DNA from: Rubellimicrobium sp.
GTDB lineage: Bacteria; Pseudomonadota; Alphaproteobacteria; Rhodobacterales; Rhodobacteraceae
Assembly: GCA_020852925.1 (NCBI GenBank)
Contig: JADYZU010000024.1
Coordinates: 1-49,264 of the forward strand
Length of the DNA: 49,264 nucleotides
Direction of reading: 5' to 3'
Part shown: positions 26,645-35,745 of the stretch, one piece after another
How the letters are laid out: each line of letters begins with the position of its first letter
Numbering within the stretch: the first letter of the stretch is position 1
The notes under the pieces: generated by a model
The model's input: the letters and a program-made list of their open reading frames with translations, nothing else
Told to the model about the DNA's origin: nothing
The model's database searches: none
Made by a program: the position numbers and the translations under genes

Positions 26645-27664
26645 TCAGTCGAACAGGTCGGCCTGTCCGCGCGGCGGATCAAGGCCCAGATGCCGCCATG
26701 CCCCCTGCGTGAGCATCCGCCCCCGCGGCGTGCGCTGGATCAGGCCCTGTTGCAGCAGATAGGGCTCGATCACCTCCTCGAGCGCGTCGCGCGCCTCGGA
26801 GAGGGCGGCCGAGAGCGTCTCGATCCCGACCGGGCCGCCGGCATAGGCCTCGGCGATCAGGGACAGATAGCGGCGGTCGGCGCTGTCAAGGCCGATATGG
26901 TCCACCCCCAGCCGGGTCAGCGCACGGTCGGCGATGGCGCGGGTGACGCGGCCGTCCCCCTCGACCAGCGCGAAATCGGCCACCCGGCGCAGCAGGCGCC
27001 CGGCGATACGCGGCGTGCCGCGCGCGCGGCGCGCGATCTCGCGCGCGCCCGCCTCGTCGGCGGGGGCCCCCATCAGGCGGGCGGCGCGGCTGACAATGAG
27101 GAACAACTCGTCCTCGGTATAGAATTCGAGGCGCGTCGGAATCCCGAAACGGTCGCGCAGCGGCGTGGTCAGCAGGCCCAGCCGCGTGGTGGCCCCCACA
27201 AGGGTGAAGGGCTGCAACTCGATGCGCACGGTGCGCGCGGCCGGCCCCTCTCCGATCACGAGGTCGAGCGCGAAATCCTCGAGCGCGGGATAGAGCACCT
27301 CTTCGACCTGCGGGCTGAGGCGGTGGATCTCGTCGATGAAGAGGACATCGCGCGGTTCCAGATTGGTGAGGATCGCCGCCAGATCGCCCGCCCGCGCCAG
27401 CACCGGGCCCGAGGTCATGCGAAACCCCACCCCCAGTTCGCGCGCCACGATCTGCGCCAGCGTGGTCTTGCCCAGGCCCGGGGGCCCGTGAAACAGCGTG
27501 TGGTCCATCGCCTGCCCGCGCCGGCGCGCGCTTTCGATGAAGACGCGCAGGTTGGCGCGCGCCTCGGCCTGGCCGGTGAATTCGTCAAGCGATTGCGGCC
27601 GCAGCGCGCGGTCGGCGTCCTCGGGCTGGCGGTCGGGCCGCAGGATCGGGTCGGGGGCGGCCAT
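26645..27664 (-). CDS. ruvB: Holliday junction branch migration helicase RuvB
   Basis: A 339-residue AAA+ motor that drives branch migration of Holliday junctions on RuvA. Walker A GPPGLGKT lies near residues 60-67, Walker [10 protein letters not shown] near 108-116, sensor [11 protein letters not shown] and arginine-finger [12 protein letters not shown] follow, and the C-terminal winged helix includes [15 protein letters not shown]. It starts 4 bases after the ruvA stop. Confidence 0.97.
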   Translation of the reverse strand: MAAPDPILRPDRQPEDADRALRPQSLDEFTGQAEARANLRVFIESARRRGQAMDHTLFHGPPGLGKTTLAQIVARELGVGFRMTSGPVLARAGDLAAILTNLEPRDVLFIDEIHRLSPQVEEVLYPALEDFALDLVIGEGPAARTVRIELQPFTLVGATTRLGLLTTPLRDRFGIPTRLEFYTEDELFLIVSRAARLMGAPADEAGAREIARRARGTPRIAGRLLRRVADFALVEGDGRVTRAIADRALTRLGVDHIGLDSADRRYLSLIAEAYAGGPVGIETLSAALSEARDALEEVIEPYLLQQGLIQRTPRGRMLTQGAWRHLGLDPPRGQADLFD

Positions 27665-27668
27665 GGCG

Positions 27669-28403
27669 CTACTTCGGCGCCAGGCGCTTCAGCGCCGCGC
27701 GGATGAGATCGGGAGTGGCGGTGCCGGGCGCGTCGAGCTGCGATTGCGCCACGGCGGCGGCGGCGTCCGAGGGCGCATAGCCCAGATTCACCAGCGCCGA
27801 CAGCGCATCGGCCGCGGCGGCGGCGGCCGGGTCCGGCCCCGGCTTCGCCCGGGCGCGGCGCGCGGGAGCGGGGGTGGGGGTGGCGGCCTCCTTCCCGACC
27901 GGGGCATCGCCCCGCTCCGTGTCCCGATCCGTGTCCTGATCCGCGTCCTGATCCGCATCTGGCCCCGGCGCCATGGCGCTGCGCCCGGCCATGGCCATGA
28001 CCGAAGGCGCGCGGTCCTTGAGGTCGAGCACCACGCGCTGCGCGGTCTTGGGCCCCACGCCCTTGGCGCGCGCGACCGACGACCAGTCGCCCAGCGCGAT
28101 CGCCCGCGACAGCCCCTCGGCCCCGAGCACCCCGAGAATCGCCAGCGACGCCTTGGCCCCCACCCCCTGCACGCCCATGAGCAGGCGGTGCCATTCCTTT
28201 TCCGCCAGCGTGAGAAAGCCGAAAAGCTGCATCAGATCCTCGCGCACCACGAGGTCGGTATACAGCGCGACCGCCGCGCCCGGCGGGGGCAGGCGGGCCA
28301 TGACGCGATCGCTCACATGCACGAGATAGCCCACGCCGCGCACGTCGATCAGCACATGATCGCTGCCCTTGGTATCGACCACGCCCGAAATCTTGCCGAT
28401 CAT
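27669..28403 (-). CDS. ruvA: Holliday junction DNA-binding protein RuvA
   Basis: A 244-residue protein (E. coli RuvA is 203). It has the OB domain ([21 protein letters not shown]), helix-hairpin-helix motifs ([16 protein letters not shown] and [16 protein letters not shown]) and a C-terminal domain that contacts RuvB. Extra length lies in an acidic linker rich in Asp/Gln ([18 protein letters not shown]), built by a 12-bp tandem repeat, plus an Ala/Pro stretch. The ATG overlaps the ruvC stop (ATGA). Confidence 0.96.
   Translation of the reverse strand: MIGKISGVVDTKGSDHVLIDVRGVGYLVHVSDRVMARLPPPGAAVALYTDLVVREDLMQLFGFLTLAEKEWHRLLMGVQGVGAKASLAILGVLGAEGLSRAIALGDWSSVARAKGVGPKTAQRVVLDLKDRAPSVMAMAGRSAMAPGPDADQDADQDTDRDTERGDAPVGKEAATPTPAPARRARAKPGPDPAAAAAADALSALVNLGYAPSDAAAAVAQSQLDAPGTATPDLIRAALKRLAPK
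27916..27960. repeat. 12-bp in-frame tandem repeat inside ruvA
   Basis: About 3.7 copies of TCCGTGTCCTGA-like units, starting at 27916, 27928, 27940 and 27952. On the coding strand they give an acidic Asp-rich linker between RuvA domains II and III. Units of 12 bp keep the frame. Confidence 0.85.
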
Positions 28404-28909
28404 GCCGCGCCCGCCCGTTGCAGCGCCCGCGCCAGATGCCCGGCCGATTGCAGGTGATGGGCATGGCAGATGGCGATGGCCAGCGCATCGGCCGCATCCG
28501 CCCCGGCCAGTGTGACGCCCGGCAGGTGCAGCCGCACCATATGCGCCACCTGTTCCTTGGCGGCGTGGCCCACGCCCACCACCGCCTTCTTCACCGCGTT
28601 CGGGGCATATTCGCCCACCGCCAGCCCGCGCTGCGCCGGCACCAGCAGCGCGATCGCCCGCGCCTGACCCAGCTTCAGCGTCCCGGTCGCGTCCTTGTTG
28701 ACGAAGGTCTCCTCGACCGCGGCGGCATCGGGTTCCCAGCGGTCGATGACCGCGCAGAGCTGGTCATGCAGCGACACCAGCCGTTCGGCCAGAGTGCCGT
28801 CCCCGGAGTGGCAGATGCCGTTGGCGACATGGCTGATTCGCGACCCCTCGACCGCGATCACGCCCCAGCCCATGTTGCGAAGACCCGGATCGACCCCCAG
28901 AACCCGCAT
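28400..28909 (-). CDS. ruvC: Crossover junction endodeoxyribonuclease RuvC
   Basis: A 169-residue RNase H-fold nuclease that cuts Holliday junctions. Acidic catalytic residues appear in [13 protein letters not shown] (Asp7), VEETFVNKD (Glu near 66) and [13 protein letters not shown] (Asp residues near the C-terminus). The start at 28909 fits the family; an upstream ATG gives an unusual extension. It heads the ruvC-ruvA-ruvB run. Confidence 0.97.
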   Translation of the reverse strand: MRVLGVDPGLRNMGWGVIAVEGSRISHVANGICHSGDGTLAERLVSLHDQLCAVIDRWEPDAAAVEETFVNKDATGTLKLGQARAIALLVPAQRGLAVGEYAPNAVKKAVVGVGHAAKEQVAHMVRLHLPGVTLAGADAADALAIAICHAHHLQSAGHLARALQRAGAA

Positions 28910-29232
28910 GACCGCCCCTGCCCTGTTTCTTTGCTGCAACAGCTAGCACAAAGCGCGAACGCAGGCCAAGCGCGAATTGCGGGGCCGGTCGCGCCGCGCG
29001 GCCGCGATCCTGCCGCAATCGGCCCCCGGTCACGACGCCCCGAAGGCCGGAAGCGACATCCTTGCAGTTGCGGCATCACGGCGGCGCGAGTTCCTCGGAA
29101 ATCCCCGTGATCATGCAGAAAACGCATGGCGACCATGCGTCCGCATGGCTGGTCCGCAAGGCAGGACCGGCCTATCTGCAGGCCATCGGATACCTCGCCG
29201 CAGTGCAGCGGCCCCGCATGAAGGAGTTGGTC
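28910..29232. other. 323-base gap between ruvC and the DUF1127 gene
   Basis: These divergent genes share this spacer. It contains a perfect dyad at 29122-29140 and possible ruvC promoter bases, such as minus-strand TTGGCC followed 17-18 bases later by CTAGCT. An in-frame ATG at 29113 would extend the DUF1127 protein by 40 residues but has no ribosome site. No RNA gene was recognised. Confidence 0.6.
29122..29140. promoter_or_regulatory. Perfect dyad ahead of the DUF1127 gene
   Basis: ACGCATGG (29122-29129) and CCATGCGT (29133-29140) around a 3-base centre, about 92 bases before the DUF1127 start. It could be an operator or a hairpin in the 5' leader. Confidence 0.4.
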
Positions 29233-29442
29233 ATGGCCAGCATCGACACCACCCGCCACGTCTCTGCCCCCGCGCTGTCGCTGGGGTCGTATTTCGCCGG
29301 CCTGATCGCCGCCGTCCAGGCGTGGAACGACGCGCGCGTGACGCGCAACACCCTCGAGCGGCTGAGCGATCGCGAGCTTGAGGACATCGGCCTGTGCCGC
29401 GGCGATATCGAGGGGATCGCCAACGGCGGCGGTCGCGCCTGA
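29233..29442 (+). CDS. DUF1127 family small protein
   Basis: A 69-residue protein. Its C-terminal half has the DUF1127 signature: WNDARVTRNTLERLSDRELEDIGLCRGDI. Related small proteins in Rhodobacter sphaeroides (such as CcaF1) bind RNA and help it mature during stress. That role is only suggestive here. AAGGAG stands at ideal distance before ATG 29233. A strong hairpin terminator follows at 29490. Confidence 0.85.
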   Translation: MASIDTTRHVSAPALSLGSYFAGLIAAVQAWNDARVTRNTLERLSDRELEDIGLCRGDIEGIANGGGRA

Positions 29443-29489
29443 CAGGCGGCGCCGGGGCGGGCAATGCCCCGGGGCGATGACGGACACGC

Positions 29490-29521
29490 GGGGCCGCGCC
29501 GGATGCAACCGGCGCGGCCCC
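29490..29521. terminator. Bidirectional terminator hairpin
   Basis: A perfect 13-bp stem GGGGCCGCGCCGG (29490-29502) and CCGGCGCGGCCCC (29509-29521) with loop atgcaa. It sits between the convergent stops of the DUF1127 gene (29442) and the membrane protein gene (29543), so it probably serves both. Confidence 0.75.
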
Positions 29522-29542
29522 GTCGATTCCGGCAGATGGCGG

Positions 29543-29911
29543 TCAGGCGCCGCTGCGGCCCGTCAGCACGCTGACGAATTGCGACAGCGCGGTGGTCACC
29601 GGCTCCGGCTGAAACAGCCAGGCGGCGGCGCGTTCGCCGGCATTGCCCTGCGCCAGCACATCAAGGCGCGCGGCAAATTCCGCGGCCCCCAGCGCCCCGA
29701 ACACCCAGACCTTGAAGACAAGGCCCGCCGCGACCATGAGGACCAGCGCGCGCAGCGGAAAGCGCGGCAGCCGCCGGCGCGGATATTCCACGGTCAGACC
29801 ATCCGGCCCCACGCGCGTCACGCTGCCGTTTTCGACCATGCGGCGATGCTTGCGCGTCAGACGACGCAGCCGGGATTCGAATTCCGGGTCGATCAACGGG
29901 ACAACGGACAT
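29543..29911 (-). CDS. Conserved hypothetical single-pass membrane protein
   Basis: A 122-residue protein with a basic cytoplasmic N-terminus (RLRRLTRKHRRMVENG), a tyrosine-rich patch (GLTVEYPRRRLPRF), one membrane helix (about 55-72: ALVLMVAAGLVFKVWVFG) and a small C-terminal domain. AAGGTG precedes the ATG. It lies between the DUF1127 gene and prmA. I know no function for it. Confidence 0.65.
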   Translation of the reverse strand: MSVVPLIDPEFESRLRRLTRKHRRMVENGSVTRVGPDGLTVEYPRRRLPRFPLRALVLMVAAGLVFKVWVFGALGAAEFAARLDVLAQGNAGERAAAWLFQPEPVTTALSQFVSVLTGRSGA

Positions 29912-30016
29912 GGCAACACCTTACGCAAGGCCCCCACCTTACAATTGCCTCAATCGGCGGGAATTGCGGCAGGAATGTGGCAAAGTGCGCGATTGCGTCA
30001 AATCGGCCGCATTTCC

Positions 30017-30886
30017 TCAGCCCCGCGTCAGCACCAGTGCCGACCAGTCGCCAATGTCCTCGCGTTCGGCCGGATTGAAGCCCAGCCGTGCATAGACCCC
30101 GGCCACCTCTTCGGCCTGCTCGACCAGAATCCCGGACAGAATCACCTGCCCGCCCGGCGCGACCAGCCGCGCCATGTCCGGGGCCAGCGCGATGAGCGGC
30201 CCCTTGAGGATATTGGCGAACACCAGGTCAAAGGGCGCGCGCGCGACGATCCCCGGATGATCGAGGCCCGCCGCCTCGAGGCAGGTCACCCGGCCCGTCA
30301 GCCCGTTCGCGGCCACGTTCGCCTCGGCCACCTCGACCGCGACCGGGTCGATGTCGGTGGCAAGCACCTCGCCCGGCCAGACCCGCGCCGCCGCCATGGC
30401 CAGCACCGCGGTGCCCGCGCCGATGTCGGCCACGCGGGTCCGCATCCCGCCGCGCGCCACCATGCGCTCTAGCGCGCGCAGACAGCCCAAAGTGGTGCCG
30501 TGGTGCCCGGTGCCAAAGGCCATCGCCGCCTCGATCAGCAGGGGTTCGGCCCCTGCGGGCACCTTGTCGGCGTCGTGGCTGCCGTGGACGAAGAACCGCC
30601 CCGCCACCACCGGCGCCAGTTCGCGGCGCACATGCGCCACCCAGTCGATGTCGGGCACCTCGCTGACCGCGAAGGGGCGCGCGCCATGGACCGCGGCCAG
30701 CAGGTCAAGGGCGATGGCATCGGGCGCCTCCTCGAAATGGGCGCCGACCTCCCACAGGCCGGACCCGTCCTCGATCTCGGTCACGCCCACGGCATAGGGG
30801 GCGGGGTCCACCTCTTCGACCGCGGCGGCAAGGGCCTCGGCCCCGTCGCGGCCGGGAATGGTGGTCATGGCGGCGAAAATGGTCAT
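30017..30886 (-). CDS. prmA: Ribosomal protein L11 methyltransferase
   Basis: A 289-residue SAM-dependent enzyme that trimethylates L11. An N-terminal substrate domain (about 1-100) leads to SAM motifs VADIGAGTAVLAMAAARV and ATDIDPVAVEVAEANV, and VFANILKGPLIALAPDMARL. The motif GTGHHGTTLGCL resembles the PrmA GTGxHxTT block. GGGAG precedes ATG 30886. Confidence 0.93.
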   Translation of the reverse strand: MTIFAAMTTIPGRDGAEALAAAVEEVDPAPYAVGVTEIEDGSGLWEVGAHFEEAPDAIALDLLAAVHGARPFAVSEVPDIDWVAHVRRELAPVVAGRFFVHGSHDADKVPAGAEPLLIEAAMAFGTGHHGTTLGCLRALERMVARGGMRTRVADIGAGTAVLAMAAARVWPGEVLATDIDPVAVEVAEANVAANGLTGRVTCLEAAGLDHPGIVARAPFDLVFANILKGPLIALAPDMARLVAPGGQVILSGILVEQAEEVAGVYARLGFNPAEREDIGDWSALVLTRG

Positions 30887-30904
30887 CCCGTCTCTCCCGG
30901 TTCG

Positions 30905-31741
30905 CTAGAGTCGCATGAGCATGACGCCGCCCACGATCAGCACCGTGGCGGCGATCTTGAACCTGTCCATCCTTTCGCCGAAGGCCAGCCAGCCGATCAG
31001 CACCGCGAACAGGATCGAGGTTTCGCGCAGCGCCGCGATCACCGCGATCGGGGCCACGGTCATGGCCCAGATCGACACCGCATAGGCCCCCCAGGAGGCC
31101 CCGGCCGCCGCGAATCCCTGCGCCCAGGCCCGGCCGCCGCGCGGGATCACCCCGCGGCCGCGCAGCGCCACCATGCCCAGCGTGAACAGGATGCCGTCCG
31201 CGACAAAGACCCAGGCGACATAGGCCACCGCCTCGCCCGAGATGCGCGCGCCCATGCCGTCGATCATGGTATAGGTCGCCGTCGCCGCCGCCGAACCAAG
31301 GGCAAAGGGCAGAAGCCTGCGCTCTTCTCCGGCCGAGAACACGCCATGCGCCATGAGCAGGATGCCCAGGCCCAGCGCGGCGATGCCGCCGTATTGCGTG
31401 GCGCTGACCGTGTCGGGCAGGACATAGATGCCGGCCACCGCCACCGCCATCGGCGCCGCGCCGCGGGCGATCGGATAGACCCGGCTGAGGTCGCCACGGT
31501 CGTAGGCATAGGTGAGAAAGAACTTGTAGGCGAAATGGGTGCAGCCCGCGGCCAGCACCCAGGGCCAGGCAGCCGGCGCGATCATCGGCAGCGCCAGGGC
31601 GATCGGCAGGCCGATGACCAGCTCTCCGATCGACATGATGACCATGGCACCGATGCGCGAGGCCCCCACCTTGATGAGGGCGTTCCACAGCGCATGCAGG
31701 AGGGCCGCGGCCAGCACGGCAAGGATGATGGTGGAATTCAC
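30905..31741 (-). CDS. EamA/DMT family transporter
   Basis: A 278-residue inner-membrane protein with about ten hydrophobic segments in two EamA-type halves, starting ILAVLAAALLHALWNAL and ending ATVLIVGGVMLMRL. Members export amino acids, metabolites or drugs, and the substrate is not visible from sequence. The start is GTG at 31741, since no ATG fits the first helix. It lies 18 bases before the prmA start on the same strand. Confidence 0.85.
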   Translation of the reverse strand: MNSTIILAVLAAALLHALWNALIKVGASRIGAMVIMSIGELVIGLPIALALPMIAPAAWPWVLAAGCTHFAYKFFLTYAYDRGDLSRVYPIARGAAPMAVAVAGIYVLPDTVSATQYGGIAALGLGILLMAHGVFSAGEERRLLPFALGSAAATATYTMIDGMGARISGEAVAYVAWVFVADGILFTLGMVALRGRGVIPRGGRAWAQGFAAAGASWGAYAVSIWAMTVAPIAVIAALRETSILFAVLIGWLAFGERMDRFKIAATVLIVGGVMLMRL

Positions 31742-31834
31742 GGGGCGGGGCCGTCCTTGACGAAGGGTTTCCCTGCCCTAGTCCGCCCCGGCGCCGCAGG
31801 CAAGCGGTGCCGGGGACCGGACCGGGAAGGCGCC

Positions 31835-34726
31835 TCAGCCGGCCGAGAGCGCCGCGTCGCAGCGGGCGCAGGTGCCCGGATGGGCATGGTGGCCCACATC
31901 GGGCAGGATCTGCCAGCAACGGTCGCATTTGTCGCCCGAGGCCGGGGCGAACACGACCGCGACATCGGGCACATCGGCCAGACGGAAGGCCCCCTCGGGC
32001 GCGGGGCCGGTGGTCAGGGTCAGGTCCGAGGTGATGCAGATTTCCGCGAAATCGACCCCGGCAAGGGCCCGGGCCATGTCGGGGCCGACATGGACCTGCG
32101 GCGCGGCCTCGAGGCTGGCGCCGATGGTCTTGGCCACCCGCTGCTGCTCGAGCGCGCCGTTGACCACGCGGCGCGCGGCGCGCACGCTGTCCCATCTGCG
32201 CGCCAGCGCCGGATCGGTCCAGGTGGCGGGCGTCTCGGGGAAATCGACCAGATGGACCGACGATCCGGCCCCCGGATGCCGCTCGAGCCAGACCTCCTCC
32301 ATGGTGAAGGGCAGGATCGGCGCCACCCAGGCGGTCAGCCGGTAGAACAGCAGGTCCAGCACCGTGCGGGCCGACCGGCGGCGCAGGGTATCGCCGTCGC
32401 AATAAAGCGCGTCCTTGCGGATGTCGAACCAGAAGGCCGACAGGTCCGAGGTGGCGAATTCGAACACCGCCTTGAACACGCCCTGAAAGTCGAAGCTGCG
32501 ATAGCCTTCGCGCACCACGCCGTCGAGTTCGGCCAGGCGGTGCAGCACCCAGCGTTCCAGTTCCGGCATGTCCTCGGGCGCGACGCGGTCGGCTTCGGTG
32601 AAATCGGCCAGCGACCCGAGAAGGAAGCGCATGGTGTTGCGCAGGCGGCGATAGCTGTCGGCGGTGCCCTTGAGGATCTCGGGCCCGATGCGCAGGTCGG
32701 CCGAATAGTCCGACAGCGCCACCCAGAGCCGCAGGATATCGGCCCCGTACTGGTCGATCACCGCCTGCGGCGCCACGGTATTGCCCAGCGACTTGGACAT
32801 CTTCATGCCCTTCTCGTCGAGGGTGAAGCCATGCGTCACCACATTGCGATAGGGCGCGCGGCCTCTGGTGGCGCAGCCCTGAAGCATGGAGGAATGGAAC
32901 CAGCCGCGGTGCTGGTCGGTGCCCTCGAGATAGACATCGGCGATCCCGTCGGGGGCGCCATCGGGGCGGTCGCGCAGCACGAAGGCATGGGTCGAGCCCG
33001 AATCGAACCACACGTCGAGGACGTCCATCACCTGATCCCAGGCGGCCGGGTCGGCGATGCCGTCAAGGATGCGCTCCTTGAAGCCGGGCCGATACCAGAC
33101 ATCGGCGCCGCCCTCCTCGAACGCGGCCTTGATGCGGGCGTTGACGGCGGCATCGCGCAGCAGGAAATCCGCATCATCGGGGCGGGCGCCCTTCTTCACG
33201 AAGCAGGTCAGCGGTACGCCCCAGGCGCGCTGGCGCGACAGCACCCAGTCGGGGCGTGCCTCCATCATCGCCTGCAGGCGGTTGCGGCCCGAGACCGGGG
33301 TGAACTTCACCAGATCGGCGATCGAGCGCAGCGCGCGTTCGCGGATGGTCCGCCCGTGGTCGTCCATGCCGTCGTTCAGCGGCAGGTCGATGGCAGCGAA
33401 CCATTGCGGCGTGTTGCGATAGATCAGCGGCGCCTTCGATCGCCAGGAATGCGGGTAGGAATGCTTCAGCCTGCCCTTGGCCAGAAGCGCGCCCTGTGCG
33501 GCCAGCGCCTTGATGTTCGAGACATTCGCCGGGCCTTCCTTGCCATCGGGCAGGATGATGTGCTGTCCGCCGAACACCGGCAGACCGGCGCGATAGCTGC
33601 CATCGGCCTCGACGTTGTAGGTCATCGGCAGGCCGTATTTCAGGCCCATCTGATAGTCGTCGTCGCCGTGGCTGGGCGCGGTATGGACGAATCCGGTGCC
33701 GGCGTCGTCGGTGACATGGTCGCCGGCGACCATGGGCACGTCATAGTCCCATTCGCCGTTGCCGTCCGCGATGCCGCGATAGGGATGCGCGAGGGTCATG
33801 TCCCCGAGTTCCGCCGCCGCCACATCGCGCAGGCGGGTGAACGCCTCGACCCTGGCGGCCCTCATCACGGCCTCGGCCAGCGCATCGGCAAGGAACAGGG
33901 TCTCGCCCGGGGTGGCCTGCGCGTTTTCCGCCACCGCATCGACGCGATAAAGGCCATAGGCAATGTCCGACCCATAGGCCACGGCGCGGTTCTGCGGGAT
34001 GGTCCAGGGGGTTGTGGTCCAGATCACGACCGAAGCCGCCGCGCCCCCCGCCATCGGGAACCGCACCCAGACCTGATGGCTGGTCACGTCGTGATATTCG
34101 ACCTCGGCCTCGGCCAGCGCGGTCTTTTCGACCGGCGACCACATCACGGGCTTGGACCCCTGATAGAGGCTGCCGTTCATCACCAGCTTCATGAATTCGT
34201 CGGCGATCACCGCCTCGGCGTGGAAGGCCATGGTCAGGTAGGGATCGGCCCAGTTGCCGGTCACGCCCAGACGCTTGAACTCCTCGCGCTGGATGTCGAT
34301 CCAGCCTTCGGCGAACTTGCGGCATTCCTGCCGGAAGGCGATGATGTCCACCGCGTCCTTGTCGAGGCCCTTTGCCCGGTATTGCTCCTCGATCTTCCAT
34401 TCGATCGGCAGGCCGTGGCAATCCCAGCCCGGCACATAGCGCGCATCGAACCCCATCATCTGGTGCGAACGCACGATGATGTCCTTGATCACCTTGTTCA
34501 GCGCGTGGCCGATATGCAGGTGGCCGTTGGCATAGGGGGGGCCGTCATGCAGCACGAAGGGCACCCGCCCGGCGGCGCTGGCGCGCAGGCGGGCATAGAT
34601 GCCGATCTCTTCCCACCGGGCCAGCCAGCCGGGTTCGCGCGCAGGCAGGCCGGCGCGCATGGGGAAATCGGTGCGCGGCAGGTTCAGCGTGTCGCGGTAA
34701 TCGGAATGGGGGGTGTCGGCGGGCAT
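31835..34726 (-). CDS. ileS: Isoleucyl-tRNA synthetase
   Basis: A 963-residue class Ia synthetase that charges tRNA-Ile and edits valine. ATP-binding HIGH is in GHLHIGHALNKV (71-74) and KMSKS in KGMKMSKSLGN (about 620). The C-terminal zinc finger CDRCWQILPDV...CARC places it with the long bacterial type. GAGGA precedes ATG 34726. A 138-base leader with a hairpin lies upstream (34805-34820). Confidence 0.97.
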   Translation of the reverse strand: MPADTPHSDYRDTLNLPRTDFPMRAGLPAREPGWLARWEEIGIYARLRASAAGRVPFVLHDGPPYANGHLHIGHALNKVIKDIIVRSHQMMGFDARYVPGWDCHGLPIEWKIEEQYRAKGLDKDAVDIIAFRQECRKFAEGWIDIQREEFKRLGVTGNWADPYLTMAFHAEAVIADEFMKLVMNGSLYQGSKPVMWSPVEKTALAEAEVEYHDVTSHQVWVRFPMAGGAAASVVIWTTTPWTIPQNRAVAYGSDIAYGLYRVDAVAENAQATPGETLFLADALAEAVMRAARVEAFTRLRDVAAAELGDMTLAHPYRGIADGNGEWDYDVPMVAGDHVTDDAGTGFVHTAPSHGDDDYQMGLKYGLPMTYNVEADGSYRAGLPVFGGQHIILPDGKEGPANVSNIKALAAQGALLAKGRLKHSYPHSWRSKAPLIYRNTPQWFAAIDLPLNDGMDDHGRTIRERALRSIADLVKFTPVSGRNRLQAMMEARPDWVLSRQRAWGVPLTCFVKKGARPDDADFLLRDAAVNARIKAAFEEGGADVWYRPGFKERILDGIADPAAWDQVMDVLDVWFDSGSTHAFVLRDRPDGAPDGIADVYLEGTDQHRGWFHSSMLQGCATRGRAPYRNVVTHGFTLDEKGMKMSKSLGNTVAPQAVIDQYGADILRLWVALSDYSADLRIGPEILKGTADSYRRLRNTMRFLLGSLADFTEADRVAPEDMPELERWVLHRLAELDGVVREGYRSFDFQGVFKAVFEFATSDLSAFWFDIRKDALYCDGDTLRRRSARTVLDLLFYRLTAWVAPILPFTMEEVWLERHPGAGSSVHLVDFPETPATWTDPALARRWDSVRAARRVVNGALEQQRVAKTIGASLEAAPQVHVGPDMARALAGVDFAEICITSDLTLTTGPAPEGAFRLADVPDVAVVFAPASGDKCDRCWQILPDVGHHAHPGTCARCDAALSAG

Positions 34727-34804
34727 GGATCCGGTCCTCGGGCAGGTCAGTCGGGCGTTCGTTCGGGAAGTGCGGTGCGGGCATCCGGCACCTCGGCCCG
34801 GCCA

Positions 34805-34820
34805 CTCTGATGGCTCAGAG
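34805..34820 (-). other. Hairpin in the ileS leader
   Basis: Perfect arms CTCTGA (34805-34810) and TCAGAG (34815-34820) around tggc in the predicted 138-base ileS leader. No T-box or other known riboswitch was recognised, so function is unclear. Confidence 0.4.
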
Positions 34821-34870
34821 CGCCGGGTCGCTAATTCGTCCGCTGATCGAGACCCCTGACATGGCCCGCG

Positions 34871-34899
34871 CTTATAGGCAGGCCCCCCTGCCGGGTAAA
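34871..34899 (-). promoter_or_regulatory. Candidate sigma-70 promoter of ileS
   Basis: Minus-strand TTTACC (34899-34894), a 17-base spacer and TATAAG (34876-34871). Transcription would start near 34864, leaving a leader of about 138 bases before the ileS ATG. Confidence 0.6.
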
Positions 34900-34930
34900 G
34901 GGCCGGGCAGGCGCAGGCGGCGAGCGCGCC

Positions 34931-35611
34931 TCAGCCGCCCCCGGGCGCGCTCACCGCCGCCTCGGCGGGCAGGCTGTGCGGCCCGATCCCCTGAAGATCG
35001 AGATAGCCGGCATGGATCATCGTCACCGCGACATAGAGGATGAGCAGCAGGCCCACCCAGGCGATCCAGCGGTGCCGGTTGAGAAGCCGGGCGATGAAGG
35101 TCGCGGCCACGCCCATCAGCGCCACCGACAGCACGAGGCCGATGACAAGGACGGTCGGATGCTCGTGCGCGGCGCCGGCCACCGCCAGCACATTGTCGAG
35201 CGACATCGACACATCGGCGATGACGATCTGGAGCGCGGCCTCGCGCAGCGACTTGCGCGGGGGGAAGGTGCCGTCCGCCCGGGCAGCCGTCGCATGGCCC
35301 GGTTCGTGTTCGTGGTCGTCATGCGGGCCGGCCATGAGTTCGCGGAACATCTTCCAGCAGACCCAGAGCAGCAGCACCCCGCCCGCCAGGAGCAGCCCCT
35401 TGATGCCCAGAAGCGTGGTGGTGATGAGCGCGAACAGGATCCGCAGCACCGTGGCCGCGCCGATGCCGATCAGGATCGCCTTCTTGCGCTGGTCCTTCGG
35501 CAGGCCCGCCGCCGCCAGTCCGATCACCACCGCATTGTCGCCCGCAAGAACAAGGTCGATCATGATGACCTGACCGAGTGCGGTCAGGCCCTCGGGCGTG
35601 AGAAAGTCCAT
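34931..35611 (-). CDS. TerC family membrane protein
   Basis: A 226-residue protein with six or seven membrane helices. Two paired motifs mark the family: IDLVLAGDNAVVIGLAAAGLP near the N-terminus and IADVSMSLDNVLAVAGAAHE in the second half, giving acidic residues within helices. A His-rich cytoplasmic loop (GPHDDHEHEPGH) may bind metal. TerC proteins are linked to tellurite resistance and, in several bacteria, manganese export. No yybP-ykoY riboswitch was recognised in the 134 bases upstream. Confidence 0.85.
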   Translation of the reverse strand: MDFLTPEGLTALGQVIMIDLVLAGDNAVVIGLAAAGLPKDQRKKAILIGIGAATVLRILFALITTTLLGIKGLLLAGGVLLLWVCWKMFRELMAGPHDDHEHEPGHATAARADGTFPPRKSLREAALQIVIADVSMSLDNVLAVAGAAHEHPTVLVIGLVLSVALMGVAATFIARLLNRHRWIAWVGLLLILYVAVTMIHAGYLDLQGIGPHSLPAEAAVSAPGGG

Positions 35612-35745
35612 GTGTCCCCCGGCGGTTCTTGCGGATGTTGCCCGCTACCTAGGGCGCCCGCGCGGCGGTTTCAACGTGGGGCGGCTGCAATTCTGCGGCT
35701 TGAGGCACGGGCGCAATGCCCCTAGGCAGGCGGCGGAGGTGGCGC

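Noticed and set aside
29113..29232. Forty-residue N-terminal extension of the DUF1127 protein from ATG 29113
   Set aside because: No ribosome site precedes it, while AAGGAG is perfectly placed for the ATG at 29233, which gives the usual family length.
30500..34810. Very long plus-strand open frame opposite ileS, the DMT gene and prmA
   Set aside because: It mirrors known minus-strand genes, has no family motif and is rich in Arg/Gly/His, as expected from antisense of high-GC codons.
35612..35745. Manganese (yybP-ykoY) riboswitch before the TerC gene
   Set aside because: The conserved loops of that class were not found in this short spacer.
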